Positions 15,485-24,629 of a stretch of 64,000 bases of DNA are shown here, in pieces. This stretch comes from a virus. The position numbers and the translations under genes are program-made. Within the stretch, counting starts at the first letter, position 1; every line of letters starts with the position of its first letter. Location: positions 1 to 64,000 of the IMG/VR virus record IMGVR_UViG_3300005096_000058. The stretch is one strand, 5' to 3'. The notes beneath the pieces are model-generated. The model did not search any database and was not told where the DNA came from. It saw nothing but the letters and a program-made list of their open reading frames with translations.

Positions 15485-17890
15485 CTATGAAAGCAATTCA
15501 GGAATGACGCCAGCTACGGTGAGCTCGTCGAGGAAAGATTCAAAAGCGCCCAACAAGCTTGCGGGCATGAAGAACGGGTAGTTCGTGTACTCCACGGGCA
15601 TCGTTGCCGGTATCGCCGCTGTGGCGATAGTTTCATTGGGAACGAGTTGCGCGCTGAGCACCTGCGTGTACCGCACACGCAGGATGAGTTCTATGTTGGC
15701 ATAGTCGAACGGCGGATTGTTTCGCAGGGTCCCGACCACGCCAACAACGCTGCCTGCATCGCTTAGCTCCCAGCTGAGGGTACCCACTTCAGTCACAAAG
15801 TTTGGCTTTAGACGATAATCCAGCCCAGTTTCGGTGACGTAGCCCGTCGTCTCACGAAGTTCCCAAACAAGGCTTCCTTCGGTCGTAAATGTCTGGCCGA
15901 TGCTCACGCTGTTGGTTACGACCTCTGAAGGGGAAACGAAGGCGGTGATCTGAAACACACCGACGTTGCCGGGGTTGCCGGCTGCGCGGATCAAAATGAG
16001 CCTGCCCACGTCACCGATCGCAAAGCTGTTGTATGTGGCGTCTACAAACCTATCGCTGGCAGCCGTGTTGACGGCCCCATTGGCTCCGCTGCTGCCCGTT
16101 GCCGGGCCCACCACCAACACTTGATCACTTTCATCTTCGACGTCGCCTGCAATCGGGAAGCCGGTAACCCTATCCACAATGTGGGTCACCAGCACGTCAC
16201 CAGCATTCGCGCTCGCTCCGAGAATCTCAAGCGTTTTGCCTTGGTCATCTGGGTACCGAAACGCATTGGTTGTCGCGGCAGCGCTCACTCGCCCTGGGTG
16301 CACGGTTTCGACGAACGCTAGCTGCCTGTCTAGTCCCACCAGAGTGACGTTGTCTGCGTCGATGAATGTGTCAATGATCCAGTCACCGTTGTTGCTCCCA
16401 CCTTCTGCGTTCAACACTTGGGAGTTGAACACGCGCAGCGGCTTACCAACATCTGCTACCAACAACGAGGCACTATTAGTATCCAGCGTCGTCGGAGATA
16501 CGGTGTTGACATCGGCCACCGTCCCCCGTTCGTTCCAATAATCGGTGGCGGTCTGTGCGTTAAAGTTGACATCCCGCAAGTGAACATCAACCCCGCCAAG
16601 GCGCACCCCAAAGACGAACGAGGTCTCTGCTGTGGCGGCAAATAGTGAGGCGTCCAATACGGTTTGAAATACCAAACCGTTGCGCGATAGCTCCACAACA
16701 CCATCTAGCCTTTTGCGGATGGCATACGTGGCTTGTTCCACGTAGGGAAAGAAATTAACCTCCAATGGCGCAATGTAGGAGTTGCCGTTGGACGCCCCCA
16801 CACGGAAAACCCCGGACCCTAGATGGTTAAAGCCCATGTTGATTACGCGGGAACCATCGTTGATTTGCAAGGCAAGGTTGGTAGGTGCGACGCTACCCCC
16901 GAGATCAACGATGTGCATCGTGGAGTCAATGTAAGCCTCACTCTGAGGCTGCACACGAGCGTAGTGCCTATATAGCGCGACGTCCGCCCCGGCAGTATTA
17001 ATGCGGAGCGTACCGCCGTCTAGAGCTTCACCGGCAGTCACCTCGACACCCTCAGACGTACCGGATCCATCTGGATCAAATTCCCAGACCGGGATACCAG
17101 CATCACCTGCATACCGAATCTCTGTGAGGGCCGTGGGAAACACTGCGGATAAAGCACCTTCGTGCACTTCATCCTCCAGCGTGGCGCCGGCAATGATTCC
17201 GTAGAGGGCGGCTTCCTGCAACGTGACTTCACTCGCAGCGTCGTCAAGCGGCTCGGGGCGGTCCAAACCCACGTAAGTCTTACCGATGCTGGACGTCGAC
17301 AAGGAAAGCCCCGCACCCGTGAGCCGTATAAAAACTGTGTTGGGGTTGTTGACGAGGTTCTCGTAGATGACGAAGTTCCCCGCACCAAAAAAAGCTGTGA
17401 GGGCGAGTTCCAACGCCCAGATAGTCCCCTTGGGCACATAGGCTGTAGCTTTGATGATCTCCCTAAAAATGGCGTCGTCAGTGAGCGTCGGGGGCCGGTC
17501 CACACCAAGCCCTCGACCAAGCGTTGAGAGGTCGGAGCCAGCTGCCGTATTTACAAAAAATCCAGAGCGCAATTTTTCAAGGTCGTTAAAGACTCGTGAA
17601 AAATCCAACACCTCATCGGTGGGGTTGACGTCGTTCCTCAGACCGAAAATTTCAGTAGTGCCTTCAAAATAACTCAACCCTGTGAGGGCTGTTGGGGTCT
17701 TGCCTGACCACAAATAGGATTGACCGTTGATGTACGCGACGCCTGCGGCGGGCCATTCGTGCGTGGTTTCCACAAACACTGAACTACTGCCCGCAGGTGA
17801 CAGGCTAACCGCTCGGGTAAAGCGCTGTCCGCCAAGTTCGTTGAGGACGCCACCCATTGCCCGGGTGATTGCTTCAAGCACGCCGGACAT
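15485..17890 (-). CDS. Baseplate/tail protein with P2-I-like N-terminus and LamG-like domain
   Basis: The product is 801 residues. Residues about 95-190 (FSRVFNDLEKLRSGFFVNTA, then LGRGLGVDRPPTLTDDAIFRE, IKATAYVPKGTIWALELAL) resemble tail protein I / gp53-like baseplate components that link fibres to the baseplate. Residues about 315-450 (YIDSTMHIVDLGG, YAIRKRLDGVVELSRNGLVFQTV) look like a laminin-G/concanavalin-like sandwich. The rest is beta-rich repeats. The start follows the upstream stop by one base with only a weak ribosome site. No GTCTGGA word occurs in this gene. Confidence 0.65.
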   Translation of the reverse strand: MSGVLEAITRAMGGVLNELGGQRFTRAVSLSPAGSSSVFVETTHEWPAAGVAYINGQSYLWSGKTPTALTGLSYFEGTTEIFGLRNDVNPTDEVLDFSRVFNDLEKLRSGFFVNTAAGSDLSTLGRGLGVDRPPTLTDDAIFREIIKATAYVPKGTIWALELALTAFFGAGNFVIYENLVNNPNTVFIRLTGAGLSLSTSSIGKTYVGLDRPEPLDDAASEVTLQEAALYGIIAGATLEDEVHEGALSAVFPTALTEIRYAGDAGIPVWEFDPDGSGTSEGVEVTAGEALDGGTLRINTAGADVALYRHYARVQPQSEAYIDSTMHIVDLGGSVAPTNLALQINDGSRVINMGFNHLGSGVFRVGASNGNSYIAPLEVNFFPYVEQATYAIRKRLDGVVELSRNGLVFQTVLDASLFAATAETSFVFGVRLGGVDVHLRDVNFNAQTATDYWNERGTVADVNTVSPTTLDTNSASLLVADVGKPLRVFNSQVLNAEGGSNNGDWIIDTFIDADNVTLVGLDRQLAFVETVHPGRVSAAATTNAFRYPDDQGKTLEILGASANAGDVLVTHIVDRVTGFPIAGDVEDESDQVLVVGPATGSSGANGAVNTAASDRFVDATYNSFAIGDVGRLILIRAAGNPGNVGVFQITAFVSPSEVVTNSVSIGQTFTTEGSLVWELRETTGYVTETGLDYRLKPNFVTEVGTLSWELSDAGSVVGVVGTLRNNPPFDYANIELILRVRYTQVLSAQLVPNETIATAAIPATMPVEYTNYPFFMPASLLGAFESFLDELTVAGVIPELLS

Positions 17891-17891
17891 T

Positions 17892-18614
17892 TTAGGTCAC
17901 CACTAAATCGAAAAGATTCGATTGGGTAGGAGTGAGCCCGTCCGTGACTCCTAAACGGATGCCCACGGTGGTGCCCACATCAGGCGCAGCTGGTGTGCCC
18001 GTGAGAACGCCCGTCGGGGGATCAAGCGTGAGCCAACCAGGTAAAGCTGTGCCCACGCTCGACCACGTAAGCGGGGCCGCAGTGGGATTAAATGCCTGGG
18101 CTTGCAGCTGGAAAAGGACGGCTTGCACAGCGGCTTGGTTCGCTATGAACCCTGCAGTTAGCGCGCTCAGAATCAGAGCCCTTGTGCCGAGGTTGCGCCG
18201 GCCTGTTCGCCAGCTTCGCGGCCACAAACGACGTGCGTCAAATACTTTAGAGCGCCAGTTGCGCGCGACAATGGACAACGCTTGGCCAAGCAAACCAGAC
18301 GTCGCCCCTTGCGTCACCCGCACCCCGTATGGGCCGCCAATCGGCAGCGGGGGGGTCACCACCCGTAAGATGTTCCCGGCTAAAGGGATCGGACGGTTAC
18401 CTTGCCCCCGAGCACCGGCATAGCATTCAACTTCGGTGGTGGCGTCGATGACGATCGCCACCGTGGCGGGGTCTTCTTTGAAAACACCGACGATGAAAAG
18501 TTCATAGCCACCATCGTCCTCGACAACTGCTGGTTGCGTCGAGGCTGGCGCTGTCACTGTTGCCGAAAATGGGATCGGAACCGGTGCCTCAAAATCAGTA
18601 AACACGTCAGGCAT
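17892..18614 (-). CDS. Baseplate-associated protein with Ig-like (He_PIG) domain
   Basis: The 240-residue product begins with a beta-rich segment. The C-terminal 90 residues fit a putative Ig-like domain: PLTWSSVGTALPGWLTLDP followed by TGVLTGTPAAPDVG and a final GVTDG strand. This family is common in adhesins. A basic stretch in the middle (RNWRSKVFDARRLWPRSWR) is unusual. It starts five bases after the baseplate J stop. A receptor- or polysaccharide-binding accessory role is plausible but unproven. Confidence 0.6.
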   Translation of the reverse strand: MPDVFTDFEAPVPIPFSATVTAPASTQPAVVEDDGGYELFIVGVFKEDPATVAIVIDATTEVECYAGARGQGNRPIPLAGNILRVVTPPLPIGGPYGVRVTQGATSGLLGQALSIVARNWRSKVFDARRLWPRSWRTGRRNLGTRALILSALTAGFIANQAAVQAVLFQLQAQAFNPTAAPLTWSSVGTALPGWLTLDPPTGVLTGTPAAPDVGTTVGIRLGVTDGLTPTQSNLFDLVVT

Positions 18615-18618
18615 GGCG

Positions 18619-20004
18619 TCAGGTCAGCGTGAGGTTTGAGGTGGTTGTGCGTGGGAGTTGATCGTCTAGCATGACAATGTCCGAAACCGGGTCAGTCATA
18701 GTCAGGTTGTCCACACCGTCGACAGACATAGCCACCTCGATCAAACGGTTGCGGATGACGTCCCCAGAAATACCCAAATTGTTGATGTACTCAAGCAAAG
18801 CGTTCTGGACATTCGTCGCGACATCCACCGTAGAGAACCCATCACGGATGACAAGGTTTGAGGTCACCTGCACGATCAACACTTGAGGAACAGCGATCAA
18901 CACACGCACGCCCGCGGCACGCCAACCAGGAAAATTGAGTCGGTCAGCCGGGTCGCCGTCGATCACCTTCTGAACGGCAGCCATGAGACCATCGAAAGCT
19001 GTGTACGCGGCGGTGATCACCTCCCCCACAACTAGCGGCGGTGTAAAAAACAGTTCCGCATTTGCGTCGTTCAGCACAAATTCCACTGTGTCCGTCAGCA
19101 CGCCTCGCACCGACGATGTCAGCGCAAACGCGGTGGGGCCAGCGCGGCGCACGGGCTTATTGTTGAGGGTCAAGATTTCCTCACCCCCGACAGCCGAATC
19201 AGGAGGTGGGCCCGCCAGACCTTCAGTCACATTTTCTGCGGGAATCTCAATGAAGCTTTCAGCTGTGCCTTGTCCGTCGTCAATGTAGAGCGTGACCTCG
19301 CCACGATTGATGGTGTCCTCAACCGCGTGGGAGTAAATGACCCGCTGTCCAGACGAAAGCACCACGGCCTTAGCCACAAACTCCAACGCCTCGGGTGTGC
19401 AGCGCGCCAACGAAGAAATGAACTCACGAATGCGTGCGCGGAAGGAATCGTCTGTTTCCTCGTCCAGACCAAAATTGGTGTCCGAATTGTTGATGACGGT
19501 TTCGACACCTGTCGGCTTATTATCGAATTTTAGAATGGTCGACGGCACGACGTTACCGTCGATGCCTGCGATCTTGGCGATGATCGGCACGTCTGCGGAC
19601 GTTGAGAAACCGTTCATGATCTGACCAACCGCAGTAGTCTCAAACTCCTTACCGTCGGCCGTTTTAACGACGGTGCCCGCAGGAATATTGACCGTGCCCG
19701 ACGTGCCGGTGCGGCCGAAAGTGACGAATCCTGTGGCCTTTGTAGCTGAGCCCCTGGTGAGTAGGGCGGGCTGAATTTCTTGAGCGCGCGCGTCCAGATC
19801 ATCGCCGACCGCAGCATCGAGCGAAAACAAATCCCGCATCGTCCCCATCTGGAAATAGATCTCATCCATCTCGCGGGCGGGTGCGGAAAGAAGGTGCTTG
19901 AACTGGCTGGCGTCCGTCACGTCCGAAAAATCAGACTGTGCAACGACGTGGTTGATCATCGCCTGGAGGAGCTGCTCATAGCTTTTAAGGATCAAGGCGG
20001 GCAT
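18619..20004 (-). CDS. Baseplate J-like protein
   Basis: The start at ATG 20004 follows GAGAGGAG. The 461-residue product matches the baseplate J / Mu gp47 / T4 gp6 family. It has an N-terminal helical part, then a beta-rich segment typical of the family (GSATKATGFVTFGRTG, NIPAGTVVKTADGKEFETT), then DDSFRARIREFISS, ARCTPEALEFVAKAV, and C-terminal strands. The protein forms the wedge ring of contractile-tail baseplates. It is between the LysM/gp25 fusion and the adhesin genes, the usual order. Confidence 0.9.
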   Translation of the reverse strand: MPALILKSYEQLLQAMINHVVAQSDFSDVTDASQFKHLLSAPAREMDEIYFQMGTMRDLFSLDAAVGDDLDARAQEIQPALLTRGSATKATGFVTFGRTGTSGTVNIPAGTVVKTADGKEFETTAVGQIMNGFSTSADVPIIAKIAGIDGNVVPSTILKFDNKPTGVETVINNSDTNFGLDEETDDSFRARIREFISSLARCTPEALEFVAKAVVLSSGQRVIYSHAVEDTINRGEVTLYIDDGQGTAESFIEIPAENVTEGLAGPPPDSAVGGEEILTLNNKPVRRAGPTAFALTSSVRGVLTDTVEFVLNDANAELFFTPPLVVGEVITAAYTAFDGLMAAVQKVIDGDPADRLNFPGWRAAGVRVLIAVPQVLIVQVTSNLVIRDGFSTVDVATNVQNALLEYINNLGISGDVIRNRLIEVAMSVDGVDNLTMTDPVSDIVMLDDQLPRTTTSNLTLT

Positions 20005-20017
20005 TTAGAACTCCTCT

Positions 20018-21931
20018 CTACGCTACTGGCGTGCGTATCTTCACCGGTCTGGTGAATCCGCGGACGACGGCCTCCAAGTCGACTTCCAGAACGTCTGGAG
20101 CCTCGGCCGTATTTTCAAATTGTATCCGGCGCACGTTCGCAATGCGCGGATCGGCCTGCACTGTCTCTACCACGGAAAACTGTGCCTGCTCCAGGTCCAC
20201 AATGCTGACCCCGACGCCAACCACGCGCCGCATCCCCAAGTTGCGGTAGAGAATGTCAGAGCCGCGTTCGGTCCTGATGCGCGTACGGATGCCTTGCTGC
20301 AAGTTCAGCCTTCCTACGACGCGGCGCAGGTCCACCGACCCGCCTTCCGTGTCGATCACAAAGTCAGCAAGGCCATTTGGGGCGGTATCTTCCAGCAGCA
20401 GATCGGTGCCTAGGAAATGCTCTTCTGCGGGAGCGTCTGGACTCACGCCGAGCGTGGCGGGTGATGCTCGGCGGCGTTGGCTCTTACCAAAGTTGGGCAC
20501 GAGGATGTTGTCGCCCACGTCGAGCGTGAAGGGCAGCCCTTGAGTCGAAATGTAGGGAGGCTGCAGCCCGTTAAATATGGCCAAGATCTTCCACTCGCGC
20601 GCGTTTCCCAGATACCGCGCAGCCAGATTGGCGATCGTGTCCCCCTGACCGATCACGCGCTCAACGGCGCTCGTGTAGCGCCGCACTGCACGGCCCAAAC
20701 CGAGATCATCGCGTGCGCGACGGCGATCGCCTGGGAGAAGCGCTGTGCCGAGCGTTCCGAAACCGCGGACGGTTTGCGGTGGGCCTGCCGCCTCAGCCGC
20801 TTCGAGCTCCTCAGCGCTCTTAGAGAGGGACAGGGACTGCAGCCGGTTGAAGTCCTCCACAATCGCTTCGATCGAATTTTGGAACTGCTCCGGGTAGGAG
20901 TTGATGACGTAGAGCCCGTCTTGCAACTTACGCAACGTATTGACGAGGGCCGCGGGGACCCCCCCTCCAGACGCGGCGAGGTTGAGCACGGTGGCGTCCT
21001 GGTCGATGGCAGCGAGCCCGGCACCTAAGGCGATGTTGGTGCGTGTGAGCGTGTTGGCAGGGACCCGCACCAACCGTTCTGTGCCCTCCAAAAAACGGGT
21101 GGTCGCGTCGGCCACGTCGGCCACGGTGTCGATCAGGCTGGGCCCATTGTTCAGCACCGTGGTGAGGTCGTTCTGGATTTCAGACAGATCAGCGATCCCC
21201 GCTTCCAGAAGTGACACCCCGAATTTGGACATGGCGAAGGCGTCTTTGATCGCGTCCAGAACGGTGGCGTCCTCGCTGGGAGCCTGGGACACATCAGCGG
21301 CCCCCTCAACGCAAAGTAATTTGAACTCATGCGGGTAGGTGAGCGGGCTGGCCCCGTCGCGGTTGAGGTCAAAGTTCAGAGGGACGACGCGCCAATGCTC
21401 GTCGTCTTTGGTGTTGTGAAAATAGAGCTCGGTGCCGAGGCTGGTTGCTGGATCGCGCTTGAGATCTGCGTAAATGCGAAAGACGCTGTCTTGCAGATAT
21501 TGAAAATGCTTTTGTCCAGACAGGGCTTCGATCAAGGCGTCCTGCCCCCGCTTGATCGTGCGCGTGAAGCTCTTCTGCTCAGACGGAAGAATCAGGTCAA
21601 AATCGCTTTGCTGTTTGTTCTTGCGAGGACGGAAACCAGTTGTGGCGCTGATCGTCAACTCACGCGCCAGGATGCCGTTCTCCTCAACAAACAGACCGCC
21701 GTCGAGCGTGAAACTCTTCTCGACCGCGAACGGTTCGCTCATCCTTAGCGAGGTCGGAGGCAACACCAAAGGGTAGAGGTACCCCCCGGGTACGGGGGCC
21801 TCAGTGGCTCCCTCAGGAACACGAAGCTCGAAGAAATAAACAAAGCGTTTACCGCCACGGCCACCGACATATTTGTCGTCTCCGGTGCGGTCGCGCCGTT
21901 GGGCTTCACGTGCAATTTCTAAGATGCCCAC
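20018..21931 (-). CDS. Baseplate protein: LysM (gp53-like) fused to gp25-like domain
   Basis: The start is GTG 21931, five bases after GAGGA. The 637-residue product has an N-terminal region resembling tail proteins that precede LysM (EPFAVEKSFTLDGGLFVEEN, YLQDSVFRIYADLKRDP). A LysM motif lies at about 420-490 (YTSAVERVIGQGDTIANLAA, GNAREWKILAIFNGL, LDVGDNILVPNFG). The C-terminal 120 residues resemble gp25/lysozyme-like baseplate proteins (LRRVVGRLNLQQGI, RGSDILYRNLGM, and ending in a beta-rich strand). These parts are usually separate genes, so this is a fusion. Its role is hub-wedge assembly. Confidence 0.8.
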   Translation of the reverse strand: MGILEIAREAQRRDRTGDDKYVGGRGGKRFVYFFELRVPEGATEAPVPGGYLYPLVLPPTSLRMSEPFAVEKSFTLDGGLFVEENGILARELTISATTGFRPRKNKQQSDFDLILPSEQKSFTRTIKRGQDALIEALSGQKHFQYLQDSVFRIYADLKRDPATSLGTELYFHNTKDDEHWRVVPLNFDLNRDGASPLTYPHEFKLLCVEGAADVSQAPSEDATVLDAIKDAFAMSKFGVSLLEAGIADLSEIQNDLTTVLNNGPSLIDTVADVADATTRFLEGTERLVRVPANTLTRTNIALGAGLAAIDQDATVLNLAASGGGVPAALVNTLRKLQDGLYVINSYPEQFQNSIEAIVEDFNRLQSLSLSKSAEELEAAEAAGPPQTVRGFGTLGTALLPGDRRRARDDLGLGRAVRRYTSAVERVIGQGDTIANLAARYLGNAREWKILAIFNGLQPPYISTQGLPFTLDVGDNILVPNFGKSQRRRASPATLGVSPDAPAEEHFLGTDLLLEDTAPNGLADFVIDTEGGSVDLRRVVGRLNLQQGIRTRIRTERGSDILYRNLGMRRVVGVGVSIVDLEQAQFSVVETVQADPRIANVRRIQFENTAEAPDVLEVDLEAVVRGFTRPVKIRTPVA

Positions 21932-21939
21932 GGCGGTCC

Positions 21940-23190
21940 TCAGTTATCTGGAATAAGGAGCTTAGCTGATTCGATCGATGCGTCGTATGGGTCCATGGGG
22001 GCCGCGGGCGCGGAGGCGGTCGCTGGGGATTTCACACCAACTGCTGGGGCGCCGCTACCCCCAGACACGTCAGTCACACCGTCTGGAACGGTGTGCGTGT
22101 GGGAATTGAACGTGCTGATAATATTTTCAAGTTGGGCCTTCAGGTAGGGGTCAGCAATCGCCACCGGCACGGCGCCATCACCAAGCGTTAAGGATGCATC
22201 GCCATCTTTGTCCTGGAGCAAGAGGGTGCTGCCATCGTTGAGTTTGAGGGTCAACGTCTGGGCTGCGCCATCGAAAACCAGCTGCGACGTAGGTGTGCCC
22301 GCGTTGGCGGTCTCCAACTTGATGCTCGGGGTGGCAGTGTCTAGCTCCACGGTGATGTCCGGTTGATCGTCAGCGTCTGGATCGAGTTTGATGGTGAACT
22401 TGTCCGCTGGCCCGTCCCACTCCATCTGGAAGGAGCGCGTGGCGGGTTCGTCGGTGGGGTCTCGGTCGGAGGTGAACCCCTCAACCTTGAATTTCTGCTG
22501 ATCATTGACCCTGAACACGACGTCCCCGTGGGCGGCGTCGTCCGCTGGGGCTTCGGTACCGTCGTCCGCATAATCGCCCCCATGTGCGCGCGTGGTGTCG
22601 ACAATGAAATTACCGGAATCGTCGACCCCGTGGAAAGTTCCTCGATGCTTCCAGAAGTCCGGCTCCCCATCCGCCAGTTTAAGCTTCCCCCGGTGACCCG
22701 CTTCGGCGCGTTCTTCGTTGGCCAACCCCCAGCGCGGATGGGGCACAGCGCGCAAGATGACCGGCGCCGTGTAAATGTCATCCATAAACCCGACGAGGAC
22801 GTGGTCGCCGTCTAAGTCGCGCGGCTCCACGGTGGTGGGCTCAATTTCCCCATTTGCAACGTCGATACGGGCGGCCCTGGGTTTCCAGACGTGCCCCTCG
22901 TGCATACCGCCACTTGGTTGGGAAACCAGGCAGCGGCGCAGCAAGGCTTCCCGCATACCTTCTAGCGAGGAATAAATGAGCACATCACAGTAAACCCCGA
23001 CGACCGATTCAAATTCGTTGTTTGGGAACGGGTTGTCCCCATCGAGCTGCACGTAAGTGGCGACGACGACTCCGCGCACGAGAAGGCCGTTTGCCGACAG
23101 AGAGCTACCCCCATCTCGATCAGGGTTTGGTGTCGCTGAACTCTTGCGGTGGCGCCCAGGGACGGTTCGGTGCCGGGTATTGTCCTTCAT
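21940..23190 (-). CDS. Baseplate spike protein (gp5/gpV/gp45-like)
   Basis: The start is ATG 23190, overlapping the hub stop as ATGA; the frame is open to 23262. The product is 416 residues. An OB-fold-like N-terminal half contains DVLIYSS, HEGHVWKPRAARIDV and LDGDHVLVGFMDDIYTAPVIL, the pattern of phage spike OB domains. The C-terminal half has repeated short beta-strand units (DITVELDTATPSIKLETA, LTLKLNDGSTLLLQDKDG), as expected of a spike beta-helix. It punctures the outer membrane at the tip of the tail tube. Confidence 0.8.
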   Translation of the reverse strand: MKDNTRHRTVPGRHRKSSATPNPDRDGGSSLSANGLLVRGVVVATYVQLDGDNPFPNNEFESVVGVYCDVLIYSSLEGMREALLRRCLVSQPSGGMHEGHVWKPRAARIDVANGEIEPTTVEPRDLDGDHVLVGFMDDIYTAPVILRAVPHPRWGLANEERAEAGHRGKLKLADGEPDFWKHRGTFHGVDDSGNFIVDTTRAHGGDYADDGTEAPADDAAHGDVVFRVNDQQKFKVEGFTSDRDPTDEPATRSFQMEWDGPADKFTIKLDPDADDQPDITVELDTATPSIKLETANAGTPTSQLVFDGAAQTLTLKLNDGSTLLLQDKDGDASLTLGDGAVPVAIADPYLKAQLENIISTFNSHTHTVPDGVTDVSGGSGAPAVGVKSPATASAPAAPMDPYDASIESAKLLIPDN

Positions 23191-24629
23191 AGGGCCACCG
23201 TAGCGTACCGGGCTACGATGTCGCTGAGCGCCCTCAAATACGCGTTGTCGCCGCCAACCCATCCGCGCGTGACCCCGAGCGTAGTTTTCGCGCCTTGCTG
23301 CTGGGTCCAGCTTTGGCCTACGGATTCGATGTAATAGTCCTCTTGCTCGCCCTCACTGGCCCCGTTGATGCGTAGTCGGTGGCCGATCCTTGCGTCTGGA
23401 TAACAGCGAGCCAAACCCACATCCCCCGCTAGAAAATAAGGGCCTAGGCAGTGCCAATCGCGCACACGCTCCCGTTGCCCCGCAATTAAATTGAAGAGGT
23501 TCGACTCTGTGGCGGTGTACCGGCTCTGCACATTGAATGGTCGAAACCCATGCAGCCTGATGTCTTCTTCGTCCCACAATGGGCCCAACAAGTCTTTCGT
23601 GAACCCACCTTCTTGGTACGTCTGCGGCGCCACAAAATACGCGTTGAATCGGTCCTTGGTGCTCCGGGTAACCTTTTTTCTCGAAACGTGCGTGCGTGGC
23701 ACCTCCAACACGGGGAGGTTGAACCACGGCGAATCTTTGCCTTGGTCTAGTCGGGGAAAAGGTCGGTCGCGCATCCTCAGAACCATCGAAGTGTCGTTGG
23801 GCGTTGACGTAAGGCCCGGGAAGAGCTCACCGCCATCCCCGCGGCCCAGGTCACAGTAAAGCTCGCAGAACATCGGGTCGCTGTATTCCTGAGCGAGCTG
23901 CCAGATCCCCTGGCCGTTTGGGTCCATGAGTTGAGCACTCACCCCGTTGCGGGGCGGGTCGTTAGTAAAGCTTTGTTTGTCGAACAGAAAAGTCTCAGCG
24001 AAAGTAGGTGCGGCGCCCGGCATACCTTGGGGAAGCAACCAGTTTGCACGCCCCTTGTCCTCCAGCGCGCCCATAAACCCGTAGACGATTCGCTCCACAA
24101 GATCAGCCGGGTTTCCGATGGCTTTAGGCCCGTCAAACACCTTCAACGCCGCATAGCGCCCAAGTTCGGCCGCCACCCGGTTGAACCACACCTTCGTTTT
24201 GTCGAACACCGCACCAAAATCGCGACCTGAGAGGGTGTAAGTCTTGTCCGTGGCGCCCGTGCTAGCGACTCCCTCAGTTAGCGTGACGTCCTCAATCAAG
24301 CCCCGCATCACGTGGGTAGGCACTCCGTTGCGGGAGAACGAAATATCAATCCAGTCGTCGTCAACAAGGTATTCGCGAAAGTCAGGGAGCGTGCGGCCCA
24401 TAAGCTCCGAGGGCTTTAACGTCACCGAAAAACTTCCAGACGAAGAGCCCATAGCTTTATTGGTCTGGACAGCGGTGATGCTTGCGTCTGGGTCTTGGTT
24501 GCGTCTGCCTCTGAACGTGCGGGCCCCTGGGTCTGAGAACAAGATGATTGGATCGTCGCCACGGTGGTACGCCGTGACCTCGACAGAAGTGGTTTCAGAT
24601 CCCTGGAATCCGGGGGTGTTGTGCTCCAT
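23187..24629 (-). CDS. Tail hub protein (gp27/gpD-like)
   Basis: The start at ATG 24629 overlaps the tape-measure stop as TAATG. The 480-residue product has the early segment DDWIDISFSRNGVPTHVMRG, then LIEDVTLTEGV and TYTLSGRDFGAVFDKT, typical of late-control D / T4 gp27-type hub proteins with two tube-like domains. The middle is Pro/Gly-rich. It overlaps the spike gene by four bases, consistent with a hub-spike complex. Confidence 0.8.
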   Translation of the reverse strand: MEHNTPGFQGSETTSVEVTAYHRGDDPIILFSDPGARTFRGRRNQDPDASITAVQTNKAMGSSSGSFSVTLKPSELMGRTLPDFREYLVDDDWIDISFSRNGVPTHVMRGLIEDVTLTEGVASTGATDKTYTLSGRDFGAVFDKTKVWFNRVAAELGRYAALKVFDGPKAIGNPADLVERIVYGFMGALEDKGRANWLLPQGMPGAAPTFAETFLFDKQSFTNDPPRNGVSAQLMDPNGQGIWQLAQEYSDPMFCELYCDLGRGDGGELFPGLTSTPNDTSMVLRMRDRPFPRLDQGKDSPWFNLPVLEVPRTHVSRKKVTRSTKDRFNAYFVAPQTYQEGGFTKDLLGPLWDEEDIRLHGFRPFNVQSRYTATESNLFNLIAGQRERVRDWHCLGPYFLAGDVGLARCYPDARIGHRLRINGASEGEQEDYYIESVGQSWTQQQGAKTTLGVTRGWVGGDNAYLRALSDIVARYATVAL

